A DNA stretch of 64,000 nucleotides from Candidatus Limnocylindrales bacterium (GTDB lineage: Bacteria > Moduliflexota > Moduliflexia > Moduliflexales > JAUQPW01). The stretch lies in NCBI GenBank assembly GCA_035559535.1, contig DATMBG010000036.1:62001-126000 (forward strand), written 5' to 3'. Positions 18,523 through 27,001 of this stretch are shown here, in pieces. The position numbers and the translations under genes are program-made. The notes under the pieces are model-generated. The model did not search any database, was not told where the DNA came from, and was given only the letters and a program-made list of their open reading frames with translations. Position 1 is the first letter of the stretch; each line of letters opens with the position of its first letter.

Positions 18523-18557
18523 AGAGTGAAGAATGAAGTCCCGTCATTCTTCACTCT
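18523..18557. terminator. 14-bp perfect hairpin between convergent genes
   Basis: Arms AGAGTGAAGAATGA and TCATTCTTCACTCT enclose a 7-base loop, 24 bases after the cytochrome stop and 26 bases from the stop of the opposite flavoprotein gene. The position suits a bidirectional terminator. T-runs are short, so it may be only partly factor-independent. Confidence 0.6.
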
Positions 18558-18582
18558 GTTGTTAAGATGCTTCTCTTGTCTT

Positions 18583-19809
18583 TTACTTCCACCAGGATTT
18601 CAAAATCCCAGAGATAGAGAAGACCATGCGTGGATCTATGGTTTCTGCCAGGATCCCGGTAAAGGCCTCCCGTAGAAATCTGCTTTTGCGGGCGCGTTGC
18701 ACCATAAAATCGTTGAGCCAGGCTTTGGCCAGCCAGTTTTCTGCGATTTGATATCCCAGGTATCGGGGTTTTAATTTTTCCTCTAAAAGACGTGGAAATT
18801 CTTGCAGATATTCACTCTTCCTTTTTGCCAGGGCTTTATGTATAACCAACGCCGCTAATTCTCCTGTCTCCATAGCTTTACCGATACCTTCTCCGGTACA
18901 GGGAAAGGTTGCGCCAATACTTTCTCCAATGGCCAGTATCTTTTCACCTTTAAGAGGCTGGGAACCGGTCAGACCACATCTCAGCATGGCTCCTTGAAGG
19001 GGGGTTATCATTTCGCCCTGGCTTAACAATGCCTGCGCCAGGGGAAATTCGGCTGTGAATTTATAAAACATTTCTTTTAAGTTGATCTGATCGGTGGAAG
19101 TTCCCCGGTAAAGTAGGCAACACCCCATGTTATATTCGTTGTTAGCCAGGGGAAATATCCATGCGTAGCCGGGAATAATGGCACGATCAAAAGAGACAAT
19201 CATGCGGTCCAGATGAAACGAAGAGCGGAGATAACTGCGGATGGCTATTCCGCTTGCCTTTGGACGCGAGACCATATCCAGTTGACGTAAAAGGGAAACG
19301 TCGGCTCCCATGGCGATAACTGCTATCCGTGTACGGATCTGTTGGGGAGAGTCTGAAAATGAAGCGGTGATCATACCCTGGGAATCCAGGGAAAGACTTT
19401 TAACTTTCCCTTGACAAAAGGTAGCCCCTCGGGAGACAGCTTCTCTGGCAAGAATCTCATCCAGAATCTGCCGTTTGATCGTCAGAAACTCTCCCGAAAC
19501 CTCGAGATCTATCCTGGACGGACTAAAAACGGTAGCCATTTTCGTCTGTCGACCGGCCTGACAGACTTTCTCATATATGCCTGCCCTTTGGAGACACCGT
19601 ATGGCATCGGGAATGAGACCATCTCCACAGGTCTTATCTCTGGGAAATCTATATTTATCCAGTAAGAGGGTCCTATGGCCCTGAGAGGCTAAATGAATGG
19701 CTGCCATGGAACCTGCAGGGCCGGCGCCTATAACCAGTACGTCCCATAACAAATCTGGAAGTGAATCCACCGGGGCTTGCCAGCTATTTTGATCTTGTTG
19801 TTTAAGCAT
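18583..19809 (-). CDS. Geranylgeranyl-reductase-family FAD oxidoreductase
   Basis: The 408-residue flavoprotein begins with a dinucleotide-binding motif (DVLVIGAGPAGSMAAIHLA) and then PRDKTCGDGL, the signature of the geranylgeranyl reductase family. A second FAD motif (IGESIGATFPCTGEGIGKAME) lies around residue 290. Family members reduce isoprenoid double bonds, for example in menaquinone side chains or lipids. The C-terminus includes basic and aromatic residues suitable for membrane contact. The start is supported by GGAGGAGACC upstream. It is transcribed alone. Substrate cannot be read from the sequence. Confidence 0.9.
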   Translation of the reverse strand: MLKQQDQNSWQAPVDSLPDLLWDVLVIGAGPAGSMAAIHLASQGHRTLLLDKYRFPRDKTCGDGLIPDAIRCLQRAGIYEKVCQAGRQTKMATVFSPSRIDLEVSGEFLTIKRQILDEILAREAVSRGATFCQGKVKSLSLDSQGMITASFSDSPQQIRTRIAVIAMGADVSLLRQLDMVSRPKASGIAIRSYLRSSFHLDRMIVSFDRAIIPGYAWIFPLANNEYNMGCCLLYRGTSTDQINLKEMFYKFTAEFPLAQALLSQGEMITPLQGAMLRCGLTGSQPLKGEKILAIGESIGATFPCTGEGIGKAMETGELAALVIHKALAKRKSEYLQEFPRLLEEKLKPRYLGYQIAENWLAKAWLNDFMVQRARKSRFLREAFTGILAETIDPRMVFSISGILKSWWK

Positions 19810-20043
19810 AAGTCCGGTCTCCTCCTATAACAAGAACTGGTTTATGATTCAAATTACTGTCAATCTACCTTTCTCTCCATCTAAAATATCCTGATTTTAA
19901 ACTACCGTCGATCCAGAACCCTTTTATCATTACTTTTTTCTTGCTTTGATAGATAAATTCTGGTTGACAGGTTCTAAGTCTCTCGCCTATAGTCAGAACT
20001 AGACCGATTTTAAACGAATTGTCCGGGGAAGGAGAGAGAAAAT

Positions 20044-21351
20044 ATGCCTATTTGGAATCCCCAATACGAGATGATGCCGCGGGATCAATTGGAAAAGCTG
20101 CAGGTTCAACGGCTTCGAGAAGTTATGATGCGGGTGGCAGGTGTCCCTTTTTACAAAAAAAAGTTCGCCGATGCCAACATATCTGCCGACAAGATTAACT
20201 CCCTCGATGACGTGAGGCGTCTTCCCTTTACTGAAAAGGGTGATCTACGTGACCATTACCCCTTCGGGATGTTTACTGTACCGCTGGAGCAAATCATCCG
20301 TATCCATGCCTCATCGGGTACTACCGGTAAGCCTACCGTTGCCGGTTATACGCGGGCCGATCTGGAAGTATGGACTGAGGTGATGGCACGTACGGTAACC
20401 AGTGCCGGCGTGACCGGCCGGGACATTGTCCACAATGCTTATGGTTATGGCTTATTTACCGGTGGACTGGGGTTTCACCTTGGGGCGGAAAAGGTCGGAG
20501 CCATGGTCATTCCTATATCCGGCGGATTGACCAAACGACAGGTTATGCTTATGGAAGATTTGGGCGCAACGGTCCTGTGTTGTACACCATCCTATGCACT
20601 TGTCATTGCAGAGGAAGCCGCTGAAATGGGTGTGGACTTTAAAAAACGGATGAAAGTCCGGATAGGAGTCTTCGGTGCAGAACCCTGGAGTGAAAAGATG
20701 CGTCAAGAAATCCAGTCCAAACTGGGGTTAGAAGCCTTCGATATTTATGGCTTGACCGAAATTATAGGACCCGGCGTGTCGGTGGAATGTGAATACCACC
20801 AGGGTCTGCACATCCAGGAAGACCACTTTCTGGCCGAAATTATTGATCCAGATACCGGAGAACAAATCCCTCCCGGTGAAGAAGGTGAACTGGTCTTAAC
20901 AACCTTAACCAAGGAAGCCATGCCGGTTATTCGCTATCGGACCCGCGACCGTACACGCTTATATACCGACCAGTGTCCTTGTGGGCGGACCACGGTCCGT
21001 ATGGATAAAGTGTTGGGTCGCACCGATGATATGCTTATCATCCGGGGGGTTAATGTTTTTCCCCAGCTCATCGAGAGAACCCTGCTCTCCCTGGAAGATA
21101 TCGAACCGCATTACCAGATCGTAATCGACCGTCCCAAAGATCAATTGGATACCATAGAGGTATGGGTGGAAGCCTCCCCCAGGCTCTTTCAACCCATCGA
21201 TCCAGATAAATTAAATGAACTCCAAAAACGGGTGGCCAGAGAGCTGACCCAAACACTTGGTATCTCGGTCGGGGTAAAGTTAATGGGACCCAAATCCATC
21301 CAACGCTTTGAAGGTAAAGCGAAGCGGGTGATAGATAAAAGAGAGTTGTAA
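20044..21351 (+). CDS. paaK: Phenylacetate-CoA ligase family protein
   Basis: The 435-residue adenylate-forming enzyme has the ATP-loop [19 protein letters not shown] (~residues 92-110), then [15 protein letters not shown] with the A5 motif (~237) and RTRDRTRLY followed by [16 protein letters not shown] (~310-340), with a C-terminal ACT-like domain. This matches PaaK, which makes phenylacetyl-CoA from phenylacetate, ATP and CoA in the cytoplasm. A cysteine pair (DQCPCGR) is normal in the family. Upstream AAGGAGAGAG supports the start. Other paa genes are absent; the next gene, 175 bases on, is a ThDP enzyme, so the pair may process an aromatic or arylpyruvate-derived acid. Confidence 0.9.
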   Translation: MPIWNPQYEMMPRDQLEKLQVQRLREVMMRVAGVPFYKKKFADANISADKINSLDDVRRLPFTEKGDLRDHYPFGMFTVPLEQIIRIHASSGTTGKPTVAGYTRADLEVWTEVMARTVTSAGVTGRDIVHNAYGYGLFTGGLGFHLGAEKVGAMVIPISGGLTKRQVMLMEDLGATVLCCTPSYALVIAEEAAEMGVDFKKRMKVRIGVFGAEPWSEKMRQEIQSKLGLEAFDIYGLTEIIGPGVSVECEYHQGLHIQEDHFLAEIIDPDTGEQIPPGEEGELVLTTLTKEAMPVIRYRTRDRTRLYTDQCPCGRTTVRMDKVLGRTDDMLIIRGVNVFPQLIERTLLSLEDIEPHYQIVIDRPKDQLDTIEVWVEASPRLFQPIDPDKLNELQKRVARELTQTLGISVGVKLMGPKSIQRFEGKAKRVIDKREL

Positions 21352-21526
21352 AGACAAGGGACAGAGACCAGGTATCAGGATCTAAAGATGAAAAGGAATA
21401 GAGCACTCGATTTTTCTGGGATACTTAGGGAGAAGGGGTAAAATTTGTCGGACTTTATTCCGATTCCAAACCCTTGAACTCTGACTCCTGAGATACCCCA
21501 TTCTTAATCCAATAAAGGAGATCAAC

Positions 21527-23167
21527 ATGCCGCAAGTTACCGGTGGGCAAGCCGTTGTGCAGGCTTTGGTGGAGGAAGGTGTAGAGGTAGTGTTTGGACT
21601 TCCCGGAGTCCAGATTATGCATATTTTTGATGCCTTTTATAACCGTTCAGATATTCGATTGATAACCGTACGTCATGAACAGACCACCACCTATATGGCC
21701 GATGGTTATGCCCGGGTTAAAGGAACTCCTGGAGTAGGTCTGGTAGTACCGGGTCCGGGCGTTCAAAATGCCTCCGCCGGGTTGGGAACCGCTTTTTCGG
21801 TTTCTTCTCCGGTGCTCCTCCTGGCAGGTCAAATCGAGAGCTCCCTGATAGGGCGCGATACGGGAGCACTCCACGAAATCAACGATCAGTTGGATGTGGT
21901 TCGGCCTGTGACCAAGTGGTGTTACCGGGTTCGGGAAGTTGAGGAGATTCCATCGGCCCTCCATGAGGCGATGCGCCAAATGAAGACAGGACGTCCCCGC
22001 CCCACCGTGTTGGAAATCCCGCCCGATATCCTTGCAAAAACAGCCCAGGTCACCTTCCTCAAAGCTGAAAAATATCCTCCCTCTCCTCCAGATCCCGAAC
22101 AGGTATATAAGGCGGCTGCTTTACTGGAGAAGGCCCAAAAGCCGATTATTTGGGCAGGTGGAGGAACCATCATTTCCCATGCGTCCCCGGAGGTGGTCAC
22201 CCTGGCAGAAATGCTAGGGGCCGCCGTTGCAACCACCGTGGAGGGAAAAGGTATTATCCCGGAAGATCATCCTCTCGCCTTAGGCGTAGGATATTACGGA
22301 CAGGGTGCCCCGGCCTGGGCCTCTTCCCAGGCAGATGTGGTGATTGCCATTGGAACTCGCCTGACCAGCCAAATGTATGGACCAACCCGACTGCGAATAC
22401 CTCAACGACTCATTCATATAGACATTGATCCCACCGTCATAGGTAAGAATTATCCGGCAGAAGTTGCTCTGGTGGCCGATGCCAGGATGGCACTCCAGGC
22501 ACTCACGGCAGAAATCCGGCCACGACCTCCAGGAAATCCGGCATGGTCTGCCCAGGAAATCGCTGAAATTCGCCGGTCCCATCAACACTGGCTAGATGAG
22601 AAAATTCCTCTCCAGCAGCGCATTATTTCCCAAATCCGACAAGAGCTCGTAGAGGATGCGATTCTTATCAGTGGAATTACAAATGTGGGCTACTGGAGCC
22701 ATCTGGCCTATCCGGTTCGACATCCCAGGACCTATTTTAGTTCCTCCTACTTTGCTACCCTGGGCTTTGAGTTCCCAACGGCCTTAGGAGCAAAAGTGGC
22801 CGCTCCCAACCGACCCGTGGTATGTATCGTAGGGGATGGCGGATTCATGTACGCTTTACCAGAACTGGCAACGGCGATCCAGTATCATATTCCGGTCATA
22901 ACCCTGGTCTTTGTAGATAACGCCTTCGGAGCTTCGAATAATGACCAGCAAACTCGCTTCAAAAAACGGATCCTAGGAACGGAATTGTATAATCCCAGCT
23001 TTGCTCAGATAGCGGAAGTCTTCGGAGCAAAGGGAATCCGGGTGGGAGTCGAACAGGTAGGCAAAGCATTAAGAGAAGCCTTGGAAGCAGATCGGCCTAC
23101 GGTGATAGAGGTCCCTATCCCTACCCTACCACCTCCCTTCCAACTTCCCTATGGATGTGAAAAGTAG
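21527..23167 (+). CDS. Thiamine-diphosphate-dependent enzyme, acetolactate-synthase-like
   Basis: The 546-residue protein has the three-domain layout of the POX/ALS family: an N-terminal pyrimidine domain with the catalytic Glu in RHEQTTTYMADGYAR (~residue 51), a central domain (KPIIWAGGGTIISHA) and a C-terminal pyrophosphate domain with GDGGFMYALPELATA and the metal ligand pattern ending DNAFGASNND (~435-470). Members decarboxylate 2-oxoacids or condense them (acetolactate synthase, benzoylformate decarboxylase and others). No regulatory subunit gene follows, which argues against a dedicated biosynthetic acetolactate synthase. Next to paaK, an arylpyruvate or aryl-glyoxylate substrate is possible. 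AAAGGAGATC precedes the ATG. Confidence 0.88.
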   Translation: MPQVTGGQAVVQALVEEGVEVVFGLPGVQIMHIFDAFYNRSDIRLITVRHEQTTTYMADGYARVKGTPGVGLVVPGPGVQNASAGLGTAFSVSSPVLLLAGQIESSLIGRDTGALHEINDQLDVVRPVTKWCYRVREVEEIPSALHEAMRQMKTGRPRPTVLEIPPDILAKTAQVTFLKAEKYPPSPPDPEQVYKAAALLEKAQKPIIWAGGGTIISHASPEVVTLAEMLGAAVATTVEGKGIIPEDHPLALGVGYYGQGAPAWASSQADVVIAIGTRLTSQMYGPTRLRIPQRLIHIDIDPTVIGKNYPAEVALVADARMALQALTAEIRPRPPGNPAWSAQEIAEIRRSHQHWLDEKIPLQQRIISQIRQELVEDAILISGITNVGYWSHLAYPVRHPRTYFSSSYFATLGFEFPTALGAKVAAPNRPVVCIVGDGGFMYALPELATAIQYHIPVITLVFVDNAFGASNNDQQTRFKKRILGTELYNPSFAQIAEVFGAKGIRVGVEQVGKALREALEADRPTVIEVPIPTLPPPFQLPYGCEK

Positions 23168-23178
23168 GGTCCTTCTGC

Positions 23179-23263
23179 AGCATCCACCCCCTTAGGGGAT
23201 GCGGGGACAGGGAGACGCGGGGACAGGGGGACACGGAGAAATGTCCCTGTATCCCCGCGTCTC
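23179..23263. repeat. Tandem/inverted G-rich repeat between convergent genes
   Basis: A small hairpin (GCATCC / GGATGC) is followed by GGGGACAGGGAGAC-type units and perfect 12-bp arms at 23212-23223 and 23252-23263 (GAGACGCGGGGA). It lies between two convergent stops, so it may end transcription. The unit style matches other repeats in this window (for example 46805-46859). Confidence 0.6.
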
Positions 23264-23279
23264 AAAATCCCGGGGTAGC

Positions 23280-23741
23280 TTACCGGGTCATCCTCTCCCA
23301 CTCCCAGGATACATTATAAGCACGGGCCAACTCATCGAGATCAGCTTTTACAGCGGCCCAATCCCCTTGCATTTCAGTACTGACTAGATGGCGTTGCATA
23401 AACCGATCCATGAGAACGGCACGACGGAGTACCGCTTCCACATCGGCAGATACCATTTTATGATCGCCAAAACGATCCTTGAGTCGATCTATCTCATCTT
23501 CAAAGTCTTTGACAAATCTGTTTATGTCATCTTCCCGATTCGTACTGTCCAGACGGCTTTTGTCCAGGGTTTTATCTACACTTTTACGGAATTTATCAGA
23601 ATCCTTCTCTAACCGATCCAGGAGCCGTTTCACGTCTTTGTCACTTAGCCGATAAGGTGCATTCTGACCTTTTGCAAAGGTTTCCATGCCTACCCATACA
23701 AAAATGAAGCAGAATACTATCCAGCCTATCTTCTTATACAT
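23280..23741 (-). CDS. Secreted alpha-helical hypothetical protein
   Basis: The 153-residue protein has a Sec-type signal (YKKIGWIVFCFIFVWVGMETF, then AKGQN). The mature part is strongly charged and predicted helical (LLDRLEKDSDKFRKSVDKTL and FEDEIDRLKDRFGD), ending in VSWEWERMTR. I do not recognise a characterised family; similar secreted helical proteins with a late WNxL/W-type motif occur in soil bacteria. It is probably periplasmic. Confidence 0.7.
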   Translation of the reverse strand: MYKKIGWIVFCFIFVWVGMETFAKGQNAPYRLSDKDVKRLLDRLEKDSDKFRKSVDKTLDKSRLDSTNREDDINRFVKDFEDEIDRLKDRFGDHKMVSADVEAVLRRAVLMDRFMQRHLVSTEMQGDWAAVKADLDELARAYNVSWEWERMTR

Positions 23742-23921
23742 ACGGTTCTCAGGAAAACTATCTCAAAACCTTTTCTAAACCTCCAAAAATCCAGGAGATT
23801 TAACTAGCTTTCAAGATAGCTTTAAGCAGGTTAATCTTACAACGAGCCTAAGCTCTTCGTAGATGAACACTTGAAACTGTCCCAGGATGAAGGAGAGACA
23901 AAAAAGCATCTCCCCTCCCAT

Positions 23922-23966
23922 CAGCCCCCCTTCCTCCCCTCGCATGCGGGGGAGGAAGGGGGGCTG
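23922..23966. repeat. 18-bp G/C-rich inverted repeat
   Basis: Arms CAGCCCCCCTTCCTCCCC (23922-23939) and its perfect complement (23949-23966) enclose CGCATGCG; outer matches TCTCCCATCA / TGATGGGAGA lie further out (about 23912 and 23992), making a large composite hairpin upstream of the 153-residue gene. It may terminate the gene at 24042-24515, but looks like another repeat. Confidence 0.7.
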
Positions 23967-24041
23967 TCAACTCTCCAGAGTCCTTCAAATTGATGGGAGA
24001 TATTCTCTGCTCAATTTGACAGGATAGCTCTTTTAGCTTGC

Positions 24042-24515
24042 CTACCGATTGTATTGTCCTGAGCTGGTATCCTGTTGCGGTTGTTCAGAAGCACCGGGTT
24101 GCTCCGAGGAAGTTCCTTGACCAGAGGTAGTACCCTGTTGACCGGCAGCGCCCGATCTCTCCATCCCACCCTCACCTGGCATATAGTAACCCAGTCGCAC
24201 ATGGATGGTTTGGCCTTCTTTAAGATTCTGGGAAGCACCGGGTAAATGAAGCATTAAATTCCCATGATCGGTTTTCAAGGTTACCATATCATTCTTATCG
24301 ACCTTGCTGACCGTACCCATCATGATATGGTCCCCTCTAAGGCCTTCTTCTTTAATGGGAGTCTGGACTCCCGTTTCCCTCTGGCCGCCCATTTGTTGGG
24401 AACCCTGAGTCGTAGTACCACCTGCTGGACTTTCCTGAATCTGCTGGGCTATGGCCATGGTGGTCATACCAGCCACAAAGAAGACTACCCATAAAAGAGA
24501 AAATATCTTTTTCAT
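24042..24515 (-). CDS. Secreted low-complexity hypothetical protein
   Basis: From the ATG at 24515 (preceded by GAGAGGTG) the protein of 157 residues has a signal peptide (MKKIFSLLWVVFFVAGMTTM, AIAQ). Two Gln/Gly/Ser/Thr-rich stretches flank a small central domain, DHIMMGTVSKVDKNDMVTL followed by LKEGQTIHVRLGYYMPG, which looks like an OB/SH3-type beta-barrel. The tail is Gly/Gln/Ser/Glu repeats. The fold suggests a periplasmic or surface protein, function unknown. A start six codons upstream is possible but would precede the signal. Confidence 0.7.
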   Translation of the reverse strand: MKKIFSLLWVVFFVAGMTTMAIAQQIQESPAGGTTTQGSQQMGGQRETGVQTPIKEEGLRGDHIMMGTVSKVDKNDMVTLKTDHGNLMLHLPGASQNLKEGQTIHVRLGYYMPGEGGMERSGAAGQQGTTSGQGTSSEQPGASEQPQQDTSSGQYNR

Positions 24516-24709
24516 AACTTCACCTCTCCCCAAATGGCTGTAAAGAATACCTCTAGAACTCCTATCGGCTTCTCTACTTTCTTGAGACAGGTTTAAATTT
24601 TTACTTATCCTTACAAAAAGTTACCTCTTATACCAATAAGGTAACCAAAAATACAATCTATTACAGTCAGATTTTTCGTCAAGCCTTCAATTTCAGAATG
24701 GAGGATTAT

Positions 24710-25690
24710 TTACATACTGAGCCAACCTCCAGAGGAAGATCTTACGTATACCGGTCTACGTTCATCGAAACGGGATAAGCCCGCTTCTCGCGCAATCCGA
24801 AAGGCTTCGGCGACTTCCTGAGAAGTCGTACGACGGTTAATTTCCTTGTATTTTTCTTCTAATTTGACCTTCCCGGCTGGATAGTACTGATCCATAATAT
24901 TTACATAGGTAAGAGGTGAAATTTCGGTGGCCAAAAACCGCATGATTTCTCGGGTCTCGTCTAACCCTCCTGGCATGACCAGATGGCGTACCAGCAATCC
25001 CCGGCGTGCCAACCCATTTTCGTCGAATGTTAGGTCTCCTACTTGGCGATACATTTCTTTGATGGCTGCCCTTGCAGCGGCCGGATATTTTGGAGATTTA
25101 AGGTAAAACTTTGCTTTATCCTCATGCCAATACTTGAAATCGGGTAGATAGATATCTACAATCCCTTCCATCTGACGGAGACTCTCCAGGGAGTCGAAGG
25201 CACTGGTGTTATAAACAATGGGCAAACGCAATCCCCCCCGAACTGCATAGGGAAGGGCCTCCAGGATTTGTGGGACTACGTGCTCGGGAGTGACCAGATT
25301 GATATTATGGCAGCCCATGTCCTGAAGCTTTAACATCATGTTGGCCAGTTGCTGGGGTTGTACTTCGAATCCTGCTTCGTTCTGGCTGATCTCATAGTTT
25401 TGGCAGAACACACATCGTAGATTACACCAGGCAAAAAAGATGGTTCCGCTACCTTTCCAACCCCGCAGGCAATCTTCTTCACCAAAATGAGGAAAGTAAC
25501 AATCCACTCGGGCATAGCGACCTGTTCGACAGACTTTCTTTTGATTCTCCAGGCGATTGACTTCACAATTCCATGGACAAACCCTACATTTTTCCAGATA
25601 GGCTAAGGCCTGTTCGGCCCGCCTCCCCAGTTCACCGGACTCATAGAGCCGGACATAATTAGGTACATAGTCCTTGATTGTTAGCGTCAT
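24710..25690 (-). CDS. Radical SAM protein, pyruvate-formate-lyase-activase-like
   Basis: The 326-residue protein has a Cys-rich N-terminal part (CRVCPWNCEVNR, then CRTG), then the radical SAM cluster motif in a WCNLRCVFCQNYEIS context (Cys-x3-Cys-x2-Cys, ~residues 89-96). This matches the PflA-like family (PF04055; COG1313 type). It binds a 4Fe-4S cluster and SAM and produces a 5'-deoxyadenosyl radical. The target is unknown because no glycyl-radical enzyme is adjacent. An AGGAGG site upstream of ATG 25690 supports the start. Gene stands alone on the minus strand. Confidence 0.9.
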   Translation of the reverse strand: MTLTIKDYVPNYVRLYESGELGRRAEQALAYLEKCRVCPWNCEVNRLENQKKVCRTGRYARVDCYFPHFGEEDCLRGWKGSGTIFFAWCNLRCVFCQNYEISQNEAGFEVQPQQLANMMLKLQDMGCHNINLVTPEHVVPQILEALPYAVRGGLRLPIVYNTSAFDSLESLRQMEGIVDIYLPDFKYWHEDKAKFYLKSPKYPAAARAAIKEMYRQVGDLTFDENGLARRGLLVRHLVMPGGLDETREIMRFLATEISPLTYVNIMDQYYPAGKVKLEEKYKEINRRTTSQEVAEAFRIAREAGLSRFDERRPVYVRSSSGGWLSM

Positions 25691-25896
25691 AAAGGATATT
25701 AGCCTCCTTTATAAGTTCATCGTTCTGGTTTTTGTTTTTATGTTTTGATAATCCTTCAGACCGCCTTTGTCTTCAATTTTCATCTAACTTCTGCCCTTTT
25801 TCTTTATTTGTATGGCTTTAGAGCTTCCTTTCGTCTTCTGATCAAAGGCAGTTTTTGAGATTTTATTCCTCTACTCCTTTCTTTTGGAATTTTATT

Positions 25897-26535
25897 TCAG
25901 GCCGGTACTTTGAATCGACTTCGATTGCGAACACGTTCCACAAGGGTTGCCGGGGCTTTACTGGGCGATCCTGTGTTAAAAGGTGGTTGGGGATCGTATT
26001 CCAGGCTGAGCTGAATGGTCTGAGCAACTTCCTCTCCGTACTCAAGTGCCGTCAAAGTGAGGGCCATATCGATTCCCGCCGAGACTCCGGCTGCTGTAAT
26101 AATCTTACCCTGGACCACCACACGTTCCGATACAGCCTCAGCTCCTAGCTGGCGTAAAACATGAAGGGCCAGCCAATGGGTAGTAGCCCGTAATCCTTGA
26201 AGTAAACCCGCAGCGGCCAATATTAAAGCTCCTGTACAAACCGAAGTGGTCCAGCGGGTCGTGGCATGAACCTGACGAATCCAATCCAACACAACGTGAT
26301 CCTCCATTAAATCAGCCTGTCCCGGTCCTCCTGGAATCACGATAATATCCGGTGAAGAAATATCTTTAAGCGCATAATCGGCCATTAAAGCAAGACTTCC
26401 GGCATCGGTACGTTTAGGGCCCGGTTCTTTTGCGACAAAACGTATCTGAGCCCCGGGAATCTGTCTCAAGACCTCATAGGGTCCCACGGCATCCAGGGCG
26501 GTTAATCGATCAAAAAGAAGAATAGCTGCTTCCAT
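25897..26535 (-). CDS. DJ-1/PfpI family protein
   Basis: The 212-residue protein has the class-I glutamine-amidotransferase-like fold of the DJ-1/PfpI family, with the nucleophile-elbow Cys in TTSVCTGALILAAAG (~residue 100) and an early acidic residue in DAVGPYEVL (~16-24), as in isonitrile hydratase and ThiJ-like proteins. VIPGGPGQADL lies between. Activity could be isonitrile hydration, glyoxalase/deglycase-type chemistry or a regulatory role. CAGGAGGTATC upstream of the ATG fixes the start. It is followed by no operon partner. Confidence 0.88.
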   Translation of the reverse strand: MEAAILLFDRLTALDAVGPYEVLRQIPGAQIRFVAKEPGPKRTDAGSLALMADYALKDISSPDIIVIPGGPGQADLMEDHVVLDWIRQVHATTRWTTSVCTGALILAAAGLLQGLRATTHWLALHVLRQLGAEAVSERVVVQGKIITAAGVSAGIDMALTLTALEYGEEVAQTIQLSLEYDPQPPFNTGSPSKAPATLVERVRNRSRFKVPA

Positions 26536-26614
26536 AAAGATACCTCCTGTATCAGGGAGTTTTATTAAGTTTTAGAGTCCTTCCAGCTGAGTGTCAAGGG
26601 AACCTGCTTAAATG

Positions 26615-26768
26615 GTAACTATACCAATTTAGTAGGTGTCACTTTTTCTGTCTGAACACCCCCCCATCCCCCCAGGGGGGACTGACATAGGGTTGCTGCT
26701 GCTGAATCCCCCCTGGAGGGGGATGGGGGGGGCGTTTCTTTTTCCACCTACTAAATGGATACGGATAC
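26615..26768. mobile_element. MITE copy A (154 bp) with perfect 9-bp target duplication
   Basis: The left end starts GTAACTATACCAATTTAGTA and the right end, on the minus strand, GTATCCGTATCCATTTAGTA. The core holds a G/C hairpin with loop GACTGACATAGGGTTGCTGC. The nine bases GCTTAAATG stand immediately outside both ends. No transposase is encoded; it lies in the 466-base gap between the DJ-1 gene and the histidine kinase. Confidence 0.88.
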
Positions 26769-27001
26769 GCTTAAATGGAAAAAGATCAACAACTCTGAAA
26801 AACCCCCTGTTTTTTGAAAGTTATGAATAAAAAGTTTTTATTAATGTCCGAGATTAATCTTTCTTCCCCTTTACTTTGTCTATGAATGTAGAAAGATTCC
26901 GGGTCGTTTTTATTTTTTAATCAATCTATTGGAAGTGCAAGGGGTAAAAGCTCAATATTTCTCTTTACTTTATGGCTATTATTCCAAATAAGGGAGTTTT
27001 T

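Noticed and set aside
26636-26830. 64-residue frame starting in the intergenic MITE
   Set aside because: It is simply the inverted-repeat element read through; Pro/Gly-rich because of G/C runs.
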